The notes beneath the pieces are model-generated. The model worked only from the letters and a program-made list of their open reading frames with translations. It ran no database searches and was not told the origin of the DNA. Source: JANOYY01 sp043720395 (lineage in GTDB: Bacteria > Actinomycetota > Acidimicrobiia > Acidimicrobiales > JANYDT01). From it: a DNA stretch of 64,000 bases. Of the stretch, positions 1 to 8,170 are shown in pieces (position 1 is the stretch's first letter; every line of letters begins with the position of its first letter). The position numbers were made by a program, and so were the translations under genes. The stretch spans positions 62,001-126,000 of the forward strand of contig JAYSSR010000009.1 in the NCBI GenBank assembly GCA_043720395.1. Reading direction: 5' to 3'.

Positions 1-261
1 GACGCGGCGGGTGCCGTGGCTCCGCGCGCCCCCGCGACGAGTTGGACGCCACCGCCATCGTGGCGGCGTCATCCTCGCCCACAGAGCGCTGCAATCTGGT
101 CGGCGATCGCCACCGCATGCGACCGGCCTGGCGGCGCTTCCGCGGTGCCGCTCGACGGATACAGCGCCAAGGTCCAGGCCGCGGTCCTTCGCCTGCGGAC
201 ATCAGAGCCCCAGAAGTGGGACAACGAAAGGGCTGTGGGTCGCGTCAGGTACTAAGGGAGG
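1..261. other. Left edge, no convincing gene
   Basis: One plus-strand frame stays open from the first base to a stop at 253-255 without needing a start codon, so it could be the tail of a gene cut by the window edge. Its composition (many Arg, Pro, Ser and Trp residues, no recognisable motif) looks more like GC-rich noise than a protein. Other frames across the same bases are equally open and equally unconvincing. I recognise no family on either strand. Confidence 0.25.
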
Positions 262-345
262 CGAAAACCCATGGGTTTTGTCCGTCTTCCACCGCGAAAA
301 CCCATGGGTTTTGTCTGCTTTGGGCGTCGAAAACCGCTGGGTCTC
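262..345. repeat. 33-bp tandem repeat carrying a 16-bp palindrome
   Basis: Three units follow one another with an exact 33-bp period. The palindrome AAAACCCATGGGTTTT is perfect at 264-279 and at 297-312; a decayed third copy (AAAACCGCTGGGTC) sits at 330-343. The bases around each palindrome (GCG before, GTC after) are also shared by the first two units. The array ends just short of the stop codon of the minus-strand response regulator, so it lies at that gene's 3' end. Each perfect unit could form a short hairpin followed by T residues, which would suit a terminator, but repetition at a fixed period suggests an interspersed repeat or protein-binding array. Confidence 0.8.
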
Positions 346-351
346 GAGTGT

Positions 352-984
352 TCACACGATCCGGCGGTCGTTGGCCCAGCGCGTCATTTCGTGCCGGTTT
401 GAGAGCTGGAGCTTGCGAAGTACCGACGAGACGTGGGTTTCGATCGTCTTGATCGACAGCGTCAACTGCCGCGCAATCTCCTTGTAGGCATAGCCGCGTG
501 CAATGAGCTTGAGCACCTCGCGTTCGCGCGGCGTCAGTTGATCGAGGTCCTCGTCCACGACCGACGAACCCGAAAGGGCGAACGCGTCGAGTACGAATCC
601 GGCGAGGCGCGGGGAGAACACGGCGTCCCCTTCCGACACGCGACCGATCGCGTCGACGAGTTCGTGACCGGCAATCGTCTTCGTTACGTAGCCCCGCGCT
701 CCGGCTCGGATGGTGGCAATGACGTCTTTGGGGGCGTCCGATACGGACAGGGCGAGGAACTTCACCTCGGGGTGGTCACGCAACACTTCCCGGATGACGC
801 GCTCGCCGCCGCCATCGGGCATGTGCACGTCGACAAGCACGACATCGGGCAGGCGCTCGCCGATCATCTCGATGGCGGCCTCCACCTCGGACGCCTCACC
901 GACGATGTCGACGCTGGCGCTCAGCTCCGACTTGACCCCGGTACGGAACAGGTGATGGTCGTCGACGAGAAAGACGCGGGTCAT
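352..984 (-). CDS. LuxR/NarL-family response regulator
   Basis: A 210-residue two-component response regulator. Residues 1-115 form a receiver domain with the acidic pair DD at 8-9, the phosphoacceptor Asp at about 52 (VLVDVHMP) and the conserved Lys in GYVTKT. The C-terminal 65 residues are a LuxR-type helix-turn-helix (LTPREREVLKLIARG, then KTIETHVSSVLRKL). The start at 984 was chosen because the receiver fold begins there and AGGAG lies just upstream; a longer open frame exists but adds non-homologous sequence. The start overlaps the stop of the upstream kinase by ATGA, so the two are translated together and are surely cognate. The output genes are unknown; the divergent PspC operon is the obvious candidate. 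Confidence 0.93.
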   Translation of the reverse strand: MTRVFLVDDHHLFRTGVKSELSASVDIVGEASEVEAAIEMIGERLPDVVLVDVHMPDGGGERVIREVLRDHPEVKFLALSVSDAPKDVIATIRAGARGYVTKTIAGHELVDAIGRVSEGDAVFSPRLAGFVLDAFALSGSSVVDEDLDQLTPREREVLKLIARGYAYKEIARQLTLSIKTIETHVSSVLRKLQLSNRHEMTRWANDRRIV

Positions 985-2264
985 GGAACACTCCTGGCGG
1001 AAACGGGGGTGGTGAGCTGCAGGCGGACCTCGGTACCGTGGTCCGGTTCGCTGGTGATCTCGGCGATGCCATCGATCTTTTCCATACGCGCGCATATGGA
1101 ATCAGTGACGCCGTGACGGTCCGCCGCAATGAGCGAGGGGTCGAATCCGACGCCGCGATCGCGCACGAACACCTCGATCACCCGCCCATCGCCGACCGCG
1201 GATGCCTCGGCGAACACCGAAACCTCGTCGACCTTCGCGTGCTTGGCGGCGTTGACCATTGCTTCGCGTGCGGCGGCCACGATCGTTGCTACCCGGTCGT
1301 CCATCGGCGCATCACCGACCTGAACGACTTCGACCCGGACGGCATGATCCGCCTCAACCTGATCGGCCGCGGCAGCAAGCGCTTCGGCAAGGCTGACCGC
1401 CGGTCCGTTCGCATTGGTTCCGGCGTAGAGCCACGCCCGGAGTTCGCGCTCCTGACGGCGGGCAAGCGTCACGACATCACGAGGATCATGGGCACGCTTC
1501 TGGATGATGGCCAAGGTCTGGAGCACGGAGTCGTGGAGGTGGGCGGCCAAACGAGCCCGCTCCTCCGTACGAACGCGTTCTCGACGCTCCTCGCCAAGGT
1601 CCCACGTGAGCCGCATGAGCCACGGTGCCGCGATTAAGGCAACGCCGAGTGTCAACACGATTGCAGCCAGCATTCCCTGGCGCAAAGCAGCGAAGGATCC
1701 GTGCGTCGCAATGAACGTCGCCGCGCCCAGCAGGACCAGGAGCCCTCCGGCACCCAGCCGAGCGGCGGTGCGCCTCGACCAGTCGTCGTCGACGAGAAAG
1801 GCACGGAGGTCATCACCAAGGCCAGAGACGCCGCGCTGCGCCGTCGACTGCATGACCGGCTTGCGTGCCTGCCCCGAGGCCGGTCGTCGCCAGACCATCG
1901 CAAGTCCCGCCGCTGTCAGCACGACCGGCCATAGGAGGGTTGCGGGGAACCACAGGCCCGTGGTCCTGATGAACAGCACGATACCGAGAACGATCGATCC
2001 AAAGGCCAGTCCTCGGACTACGTCATGATCGTGGCCACTGGCCGCCGACGCTCGGGCGATCAGCGGTTGCCCTCCACCACCATCGGGCAGGATGACCCAC
2101 GCGACGCCGTAGATCACAATGCCGACACCACTCGCCAACGCGAGCACCACGAAAGCGAGTCGCACGAGCATCGGGTCGATCTGAAGCGCGTCGCCGATCC
2201 CTGAGGCGACGCCCGCAACCATCCGCCGCGAAGAGCGGCGTCGCAGTTGTGGACGTTGCGGCAC
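981..2264 (-). CDS. Sensor histidine kinase with N-terminal PspC domain
   Basis: A membrane histidine kinase of about 427 residues. It opens with an Arg-rich stretch and a PspC domain (RRMVAGVASGIGDALQIDP plus a hydrophobic helix), followed by several transmembrane segments. A HisKA_3 phosphoacceptor (HLHDSVLQTLA) and an HATPase_c domain follow, with the N box in AREAMVNAAKHA and the G box in RDRGVGFDPS. PspC sensors respond to envelope stress in related systems; the signal here is inferred. GTG at 2264 was preferred because it sits just before the PspC domain; another GTG at 2324 in the same frame would add 20 residues, and neither has a clear ribosome-binding site. It lies back to back with a second PspC protein on the plus strand. 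Confidence 0.88.
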   Translation of the reverse strand: MPQRPQLRRRSSRRMVAGVASGIGDALQIDPMLVRLAFVVLALASGVGIVIYGVAWVILPDGGGGQPLIARASAASGHDHDVVRGLAFGSIVLGIVLFIRTTGLWFPATLLWPVVLTAAGLAMVWRRPASGQARKPVMQSTAQRGVSGLGDDLRAFLVDDDWSRRTAARLGAGGLLVLLGAATFIATHGSFAALRQGMLAAIVLTLGVALIAAPWLMRLTWDLGEERRERVRTEERARLAAHLHDSVLQTLAIIQKRAHDPRDVVTLARRQERELRAWLYAGTNANGPAVSLAEALAAAADQVEADHAVRVEVVQVGDAPMDDRVATIVAAAREAMVNAAKHAKVDEVSVFAEASAVGDGRVIEVFVRDRGVGFDPSLIAADRHGVTDSICARMEKIDGIAEITSEPDHGTEVRLQLTTPVSARSVP

Positions 2265-2391
2265 GAGACGATGATCGCACTCACGGCGACCCCCGGGAAC
2301 GCCAAGGCCCTCGACATCGCCCACATCGTCTCAGGGGAGCGCCAGGGTCGAGCCCGATGGTCGGACCAGCCGCAACGGTCACACTGTCGGA

Positions 2392-3660
2392 GTGCCGACC
2401 GAGACCTCGCTCCCGCCGCATCCACCCGGGCCGATCGGTGTGTCAAACCCAGGACACGGCCAACGCGGACCTTTGCGAAGGAGCCGTCGACAACGCGTCC
2501 TTGCCGGCGTTGCTGGAGGGATAGCCGAGTACTTAGGAATCGACGTTGCGATCGTGCGGATTGTCATCGTGGTCGCGACCCTCACGACCGGTCTCCCGAT
2601 CCTTCTCTATCCGTTGGCCGTGTTCATCTTCCCGAAGGCCGAGCCTGAACACCCAAACCCCGGCGGTACCGATGGAACTGGCGCCGCTCACCCCATCGGG
2701 ACACCGAAGCGGACGTCGCTCGGCCCAATTCTGCTCGTGGCCGTCGGCATGATGCTCATGTTCGACCGGATTGGTCTGCACCTTCGAGGTGATCTTCTTT
2801 GGCCGCTCGCCTTCATCGGCATCGGCGCGGCGGTGTTGTGGAGCCGTCGTGGAACGGGGGACTCGGCGGCCGGCTCCCCGACATCCTTCGAATCCACTCC
2901 GTTCGCTGGCGTGGCGCCTGTCGAGGATCACCCCTTCGTGTCACTCGTCGAGAGCCCAATCGTCCAGCGCGCGTACGACCGCGAAGTCGTGGTGCCGATA
3001 CCGACGCCGGTGAAATCAGCGATCGGCCACCAGCGTTCGCTCTACGCACGATCTGGCTTCGCGATTTTCGCGCTCACATCAGGCATCGCGGCGCTTGCGG
3101 TTCGGGTCGGTCACATCGGTACGTCGACCCATCGACTCCTCGCTTACGCCCTGTTCTGGCTCGGCGTCCTCCTTGTCCTCGGAGCATTCCTCGGCCGTCC
3201 GCGACTCGCTTTCCTGGGGGCCGCGCTCGCCATATCGCTCGCCGCAGCATCCGCGATCCGAATCGATGTCAGGGGCGGCGTCGGTGAACGGATCTATGCA
3301 CCCACGGTTGCCACAATCGCTCCCGCGTACCGATTGGGGCTGGGTTCGATGCGCCTTGACCTTCGGAACGCGTTGGTTCGGAAAGACACCGTTGTGCAGG
3401 CCAGGGTCGGAATCGGCGAACTTGTCGTGACGGTCCCCGACGACGTGCGCGTCACCACCATGGTGGACGCGCGGATTGGGAGCGCGCAGATCTTCGGTCG
3501 GACGTTTGATGGCTCGTTTCGCGAGCGTGTCGACTCACCAGGACCTGAGGGCGCGTCGCACCTGACGCTCGATCTGCGAGTCAGCGTCGGCGAGATCGTG
3601 GTCCGACGGGCCAGCTCACCCCAGGCGCGAGCGGACGTCACGACCGGAGCAGCAGCATGA
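2392..3660 (+). CDS. PspC and LiaF-like membrane protein
   Basis: A 422-residue membrane protein. After a Pro-rich head it has a PspC domain (RRQRVLAGVAGGIAEYLGID), then further hydrophobic helices, then a linker, another membrane block, and a C-terminal beta-rich domain resembling the LiaF/toastrack fold (paired strands such as LGSMRLDLRNA and VGIGELVVTVPDDV). In Firmicutes LiaF-type proteins restrain a LiaS-like kinase, so this protein could be the partner of the divergent PspC kinase; that is inference. The GTG start at 2392 is the first sensible one. It is the first gene of an operon, and its stop overlaps the next start by ATGA. Confidence 0.82.
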   Translation: MPTETSLPPHPPGPIGVSNPGHGQRGPLRRSRRQRVLAGVAGGIAEYLGIDVAIVRIVIVVATLTTGLPILLYPLAVFIFPKAEPEHPNPGGTDGTGAAHPIGTPKRTSLGPILLVAVGMMLMFDRIGLHLRGDLLWPLAFIGIGAAVLWSRRGTGDSAAGSPTSFESTPFAGVAPVEDHPFVSLVESPIVQRAYDREVVVPIPTPVKSAIGHQRSLYARSGFAIFALTSGIAALAVRVGHIGTSTHRLLAYALFWLGVLLVLGAFLGRPRLAFLGAALAISLAAASAIRIDVRGGVGERIYAPTVATIAPAYRLGLGSMRLDLRNALVRKDTVVQARVGIGELVVTVPDDVRVTTMVDARIGSAQIFGRTFDGSFRERVDSPGPEGASHLTLDLRVSVGEIVVRRASSPQARADVTTGAAA

Positions 3661-3842
3661 GACACTTCGACCGGAGTTCGGCGGTTCTCGGTGTGCTCTT
3701 CACGGGTCTTGCCGTGTTCTTCCTCCACCGAGACGGACACGGAACCGCCTCGGATCTTGGCGTCGTCCTGCCCGTGTTGCTCATCGGGTTGGGCCTCGCG
3801 GCGATCCTGCGCAATCGCGATCGAGACCGCCACCGCGACTGA
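3657..3842 (+). CDS. Small two-helix membrane protein
   Basis: A 61-residue protein with two hydrophobic segments (about residues 8-23 and 34-51) and a very basic tail (RNRDRDRHRD). I do not recognise a family beyond small PspC-operon membrane proteins. It is coupled to the upstream PspC/LiaF-like gene by an ATGA overlap and is separated by 15 bp from the next gene, so all three are probably co-transcribed. A role as an accessory subunit of the envelope-stress module is plausible but not shown by the sequence. Confidence 0.72.
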   Translation: MRHFDRSSAVLGVLFTGLAVFFLHRDGHGTASDLGVVLPVLLIGLGLAAILRNRDRDRHRD

Positions 3843-3857
3843 CTCTGCGGTTCGGGC

Positions 3858-4859
3858 ATGCTTGCGTGCGTGGAGGCGACGACACTCGAAAAGCTCGCCA
3901 AAGCGTGGGACGCACTGGTGGCCGCCGGATCCTCCGACGAGGCGGGGTCGGGAATCGACCGTTGGTGCTCAACGCTCACCTGGTCCCGGTCCGTGCAGCG
4001 TGCCTTCGCTCCAACGAGCAGCCTGCTCGCGGCGCGAGGCGAGAAGAGCGAGGCCGCGCTGTTTGCCCGCCACGACCTCGGCAGAGACCAGCACGCACTC
4101 GTACCACTGGACGTTGTGTGGGCGTTCGGTGCGCCGGTGCTCGGCGTGTCATCGGAGGTGGCGGCGCACCGCCTCCTTCGACTGGTGGAAACCGACGGCG
4201 CACGAGCGGTGTTCTTCGGCGGGCTTCCCGAAGGCGGTTCGGCCTGGACGTCGCTTGTCACGGTGTTTGCGAAAAGTCATCGCCTTCACCTCGGCGAGGA
4301 GCGCGTTCGCTGCCAGGCATCGTTGGAAGGCGGTCTCGACGGATTCCTTTCGAGACGCCCGCGAGAGTTCCGCCGCAATCTCCGACAACTCGTCAGGCGG
4401 GTAACCGCTGCCTCGGTGCGAGTCGACGTGCTCGACCACGTGGACGCGCAACTGGTGCTGGAACGCCTCCTCCGCATCGAAGCGTCGAGCTGGAAGGGCT
4501 TCGAAGGGTCGGGCATGACCAGTCCCGAGATGTCGACCCTCTACGACTTCGTGAGCCGCGAGCTGGCTACCGCTGGTGCCTTACGGGTAGCTGTTGCGGT
4601 TGACGCCGAGGGCAACGATCTCGCGTTCGTTCTCGGCGGCGTCATCGGAGACACGTACCGCGGCTTGCAGCTCTCGTTCGTGGAGTCGGCCCGTCCTCTT
4701 GGCCTCGGCAATTTCCTGCAGTGGTACGAAATCCAACGCCTGTGCGCCTTCGAGCCAACGGCCACCACCTACGACCTCGGCATGGACATGGCCTACAAAC
4801 GCTCGTGGTCGGAACGGTTCCACGCAACGCGAACGCTCATCGCGATCCGCGAACCATGA
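3858..4859 (+). CDS. GNAT/FemAB-type acyltransferase (BioF2-like domain)
   Basis: A 333-residue soluble protein with no signal peptide. The C-terminal half matches the GNAT-related 'BioF2-like' or CelD-type acetyltransferase domain: a Glu-containing segment followed by SSWKG, an F/Y-rich strand, a helix (LGNFLQWYEIQRL), and the final YDLGMDMAYKRSWSE motif typical of the family. Such enzymes transfer acyl groups to polysaccharide or peptidoglycan precursors, and FemAB relatives add amino acids. The N-terminal 120 residues are unassigned. Its place at the end of the PspC operon suggests a role in envelope maintenance. The exact acceptor cannot be read from the sequence. Confidence 0.72.
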   Translation: MLACVEATTLEKLAKAWDALVAAGSSDEAGSGIDRWCSTLTWSRSVQRAFAPTSSLLAARGEKSEAALFARHDLGRDQHALVPLDVVWAFGAPVLGVSSEVAAHRLLRLVETDGARAVFFGGLPEGGSAWTSLVTVFAKSHRLHLGEERVRCQASLEGGLDGFLSRRPREFRRNLRQLVRRVTAASVRVDVLDHVDAQLVLERLLRIEASSWKGFEGSGMTSPEMSTLYDFVSRELATAGALRVAVAVDAEGNDLAFVLGGVIGDTYRGLQLSFVESARPLGLGNFLQWYEIQRLCAFEPTATTYDLGMDMAYKRSWSERFHATRTLIAIREP

Positions 4860-4896
4860 CGCCCTGTTGTGGCACCCCCCAGCGTCACGTCGTTCG

Positions 4897-6534
4897 TCAG
4901 GTAAGCGCCGAACGCGTCGAGAGTGCGGACACGAGGTCGATGCCGCGTCGCTCCACGCGTCGGACGGCGAGCGCCACGAAACCGAGCCAGACGAACGTCG
5001 CATAGCAACCGGAGAACAGCACCGTTGCGGCAAACCCGGGGACCGTGCCGCTGAGCATCGCAGCAACCCAGATCATCGGGAGGGCCAATACCGCCACGAC
5101 AAGTGAGCCAAGCGCAGCAACGGTCAGCACCACCATCGAGGACGGCGCACCGGCAGCCCGCGTGTTCGAGAAGGGGTTCTGGTCGTCGGATTGCGCGAAG
5201 GGCGCGCGCACCGAAAGATACGACCCGACGCCCAGCGGGACACCCCAGCCCGTCATGACCAGGGCGACGACGATCGCCAGACCGTCGGTACTCGTCGACG
5301 CGAAAGCGAGAACGCAAGCCGCGACCAGCGAAGGGATTACGAGGAACGGAACCGATGCCAGGCCACGACCGATCAGGATCTCGCGCAACCGAGCTCCGCT
5401 GCTCATTTCGAGCCAAAGCGAGCCTGCGTCCGCGCCAATCAGGTTGTTCACCGAGCCAAGTCCGAACAGCAGCGCTGCGGGCGCGTACCGAACGCATCCT
5501 GCGTCGAAGCCACCTGACCGGAGCACCTGGAGCACGACGAAGGGAACCCCCATGACCGTCGAAACGACGAGTGCCGAGCGTCGAGCGGGAGACCTGACCA
5601 AGTACCGGATTTCCTTCACGAACACCGCACCGGCCCGCGGCCCGCCGAGACGATTCGCAAGGCGGGCCAGCAGACGAAGACTCGAGCGCACCGAACGGTC
5701 CCTACGGGCAACCGCGTGAACAGCGACAGACGACGTCAGAAGGATTTCCGTCCGAGCCGCCCAGCTCCGAAATGCGAACACCGCGAACACCGCAACGGCG
5801 ACGATCCGCAACGCTGCCGTGCCATGGTGCCCTTGTGCGACATCGACGACCGCCGCGCCAGCCATGCCCGGCGGCGTCCATCGCAAGACACCGTTGATCC
5901 GATCGACCGTCTGGTCACCGAACGCACCTATGCCTTGGGTCGCCAGCCAAAGCAGTGCGGCGGTTGCGCTCGCCGCGATCACGGAGAGGTCACGTCCCCG
6001 CCGAGAATTTGCCGCCTGAGCGAGCAGAACCGCCACCAGTCGACTCGTCGAGACGGCGACCATGACCTCGACAGTGCAGGCGAGTAGCACCAGCGAGTCG
6101 GAAAGTCCGTCAACGTACGCGACCACGATGCCCGCAAGAGCCAAAACGGTCCCGACCGGAAGGAAACCGATCACCGCTCCCAGCGTCAGCCCGCCGACGA
6201 GCTCCCGGGGCCGAAGCGGCAACAGCGCGAGTCGACGTGGGTCGAGGGCATCGTCGATGCCACCGAGCAGCAGCGGTCCGAACACCCAGGCGAGGAAGAT
6301 GAGGGTGAAGCCCGGCACCACCGACCGAGACCACGCCAGCGGGCCAGCAGCGTGGTCGTTGACGAACGACACCGCCGCCGTCACACCACCCGCAATGCTC
6401 ACAAACAACAAGACCAGCGAGGCGATGCGACTCCGACGGCTGACCCGAAAGCCGTGGAAGAGCAGTCGAAGTTTGAGCGACGCAAAGACCGAGGCCAAGG
6501 ATCCGCCCCGGTGCTCACGCACGTGAAGCTTCAA
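4897..6534 (-). CDS. ABC-2-type transporter permease
   Basis: A 545-residue integral membrane protein with about a dozen hydrophobic segments and a large central loop. It is the second gene of a pair: its start overlaps the stop of the ATP-binding gene by ATGA. The architecture (long, with paired blocks of six helices and no extracellular substrate-binding domain) is that of single-chain ABC-2 exporter permeases. Substrate is unknown; relatives export peptides, lipids or antibiotics. Confidence 0.8.
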   Translation of the reverse strand: MKLHVREHRGGSLASVFASLKLRLLFHGFRVSRRSRIASLVLLFVSIAGGVTAAVSFVNDHAAGPLAWSRSVVPGFTLIFLAWVFGPLLLGGIDDALDPRRLALLPLRPRELVGGLTLGAVIGFLPVGTVLALAGIVVAYVDGLSDSLVLLACTVEVMVAVSTSRLVAVLLAQAANSRRGRDLSVIAASATAALLWLATQGIGAFGDQTVDRINGVLRWTPPGMAGAAVVDVAQGHHGTAALRIVAVAVFAVFAFRSWAARTEILLTSSVAVHAVARRDRSVRSSLRLLARLANRLGGPRAGAVFVKEIRYLVRSPARRSALVVSTVMGVPFVVLQVLRSGGFDAGCVRYAPAALLFGLGSVNNLIGADAGSLWLEMSSGARLREILIGRGLASVPFLVIPSLVAACVLAFASTSTDGLAIVVALVMTGWGVPLGVGSYLSVRAPFAQSDDQNPFSNTRAAGAPSSMVVLTVAALGSLVVAVLALPMIWVAAMLSGTVPGFAATVLFSGCYATFVWLGFVALAVRRVERRGIDLVSALSTRSALT

Positions 6535-7304
6535 ACCGCCGCGAGGCCGGCGCGCAACCAGTCAAGCTGGTCTTCCCGGACCTCACTTCCGCCAACCTCC
6601 GCGATGAACCGTTCCTCAAGCGTCATGTCGCCACGAACAGCATCGGTCGATCCGGACCGCACGACCTCCCCGCGGTGCACAATCGCAACCTCGTCGCAGA
6701 GTCGTTCGACCGTGCTCATCACGTGGCTGGAGAATACGACCGTGCCGCCCGACCGGCGAAAGTGACCGAGGACGTCCTGGAGCGCACGGGCCGACACGGG
6801 ATCGACCGACTCGAACGGTTCGTCAAGGAAGAGCACAGCCGGTACGTGCAGGATCGCCGCGCCGAGCCCGATCTTCTTACGCATGCCCTGGCTGTAGTCG
6901 GCCACCATCTCGTTCGATGCCGCGCCCATGCCGAGCACGTCGAGTACCTCTTCACAGCGACGGCGGACCACTTCTCGGGGGATTCGCCGAAGTAGGCCTA
7001 TGTAGGTGAGGAATTCGCGCCCGGTCAGCCGCTCGAACAGTCGCAGGTCGTCGGGCAGCACCCCGAACCGGGCCTTGACCGCCACGGGATCGACCCAGAC
7101 GTCGATGCCGTCAACGACGACTCGACCCGCATCGGGTCGCAGTAGGCCGGTCATCATGCGCAGCGAGGTGGTCTTGCCGGCACCGTTGGGTCCGACGACG
7201 CCGAAAAAGCAACCTCGTGGGACAGCGAGGTCAACGTTGGCGACTGCGACGCGGGTGCCGAAGCGTTTCTGCAGTCCGACGGCGTCGACAGCGAGCGTGG
7301 TCAT
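6531..7304 (-). CDS. ABC transporter ATP-binding protein
   Basis: A 257-residue ATPase. Walker A is GPNGAGKTT at about 38-46, the signature is YSQGMRKK, Walker B plus catalytic Glu is VLFLDEPFESVD, and the H-loop follows in VVFSSHVMS. The signature reads SQGM rather than the canonical LSGGQ, as is common in ABC-2 export ATPases. It energises the permease encoded immediately downstream. The ATG at 7304 starts right at the first beta strand. Confidence 0.92.
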   Translation of the reverse strand: MTTLAVDAVGLQKRFGTRVAVANVDLAVPRGCFFGVVGPNGAGKTTSLRMMTGLLRPDAGRVVVDGIDVWVDPVAVKARFGVLPDDLRLFERLTGREFLTYIGLLRRIPREVVRRRCEEVLDVLGMGAASNEMVADYSQGMRKKIGLGAAILHVPAVLFLDEPFESVDPVSARALQDVLGHFRRSGGTVVFSSHVMSTVERLCDEVAIVHRGEVVRSGSTDAVRGDMTLEERFIAEVGGSEVREDQLDWLRAGLAAV

Positions 7305-7377
7305 CGGTTGGCTATCGGCCGTCGGTGCCTGCGCCTTGACTTCTCACCCGGCGAGCGCCCGGCTCTACGCTCCTCGC

Positions 7378-8148
7378 ATGGATCTGGCAAACGTGAGCTA
7401 TGGACGTGATGGGGCGGTCGTCACCGTCACCCTCGATAACGCGGCAAAGCGCAACGCGCTCTCGCTCGTGACCATGCAGTCGCTCATTGGCGCATTTGAG
7501 GCGGCGGGAGCGAGCGATGCCACCGGTGTCATCGTTGCCGCGAACGGTCCGGTGTTCAGCGCTGGCCACGATTTCGCCGACATGGCGGGGCGCGACCTGA
7601 AGTTCCTTCGTTCGCTGCTTCACACGTGCACGGAGCTGATGACCATCGTGCAGGAGATCCCGCAGGTCGTCATCGCCAAGGTGCACGCGCTCGCGACCGC
7701 AGCGGGGTGCCAGTTCGTCGCGTCATGTGACCTTGCGATCGCGGCCGAATCCGCAGCGTTTGCCCTGCCCGGCGGCAAGGGTGGCCTGTTCTGCACGACG
7801 CCGCTCGTTGCGGTCGCTCGCAACGTGGGTCGTAAGCGCGCATTGGAAATGTCGATGACCGGCGATCCAATCACTTCTTCCACGGCAGCCGATTGGGGAC
7901 TGATCAACCGTGCCGTTCCCGACGACGACCTCGATGCTGCGGTGGCCGACCTTCTCCGACGCTCCACCCGGGGGTCAGCGTTCGCCAAGGGCGTCGGCAA
8001 GGCAGCGTTCTACGCGCAGGTCGATCTCGATCAGCCGAAGGCATATGCCTACGCGGTCGAGGTGATGGCCGCGAACGCGGTCTCCCACGACGGCCAGGAA
8101 GGAATTGCAAGTTTCCTTGAGAAGCGTCGACCGAAGTGGGCGGAGTGA
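7378..8148 (+). CDS. Crotonase-fold protein, ECHDC3 type
   Basis: A 256-residue member of the enoyl-CoA hydratase/isomerase family. The oxyanion-hole segments are present (FSAGHDFADM and ALATAAGC), as is the C-terminal helix. The two glutamates used by true hydratases are absent: GCQFVASCD has Gln at the first position and ALPGGKGGLF lacks the second. The stretch VIAKVHALATAAGCQ and the following GLFCTTP closely resemble animal ECHDC3 and its bacterial relatives, whose reaction is poorly defined. Annotation as an enoyl-CoA hydratase would therefore be unsafe. The ATG at 7378 starts the fold; an open frame reaching upstream overlaps the divergent ABC gene and is not used. Confidence 0.85.
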   Translation: MDLANVSYGRDGAVVTVTLDNAAKRNALSLVTMQSLIGAFEAAGASDATGVIVAANGPVFSAGHDFADMAGRDLKFLRSLLHTCTELMTIVQEIPQVVIAKVHALATAAGCQFVASCDLAIAAESAAFALPGGKGGLFCTTPLVAVARNVGRKRALEMSMTGDPITSSTAADWGLINRAVPDDDLDAAVADLLRRSTRGSAFAKGVGKAAFYAQVDLDQPKAYAYAVEVMAANAVSHDGQEGIASFLEKRRPKWAE

Positions 8149-8170
8149 GCGCGTCGAACCGGGCCGAGGA

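Noticed and set aside
11..487. Open frame with repeated ENPWVLS peptide across the left-edge repeats
   Set aside because: The peptide repeat is just the 33-bp DNA repeat (11 codons) read in frame; the rest has no protein character and runs antisense into the response regulator.
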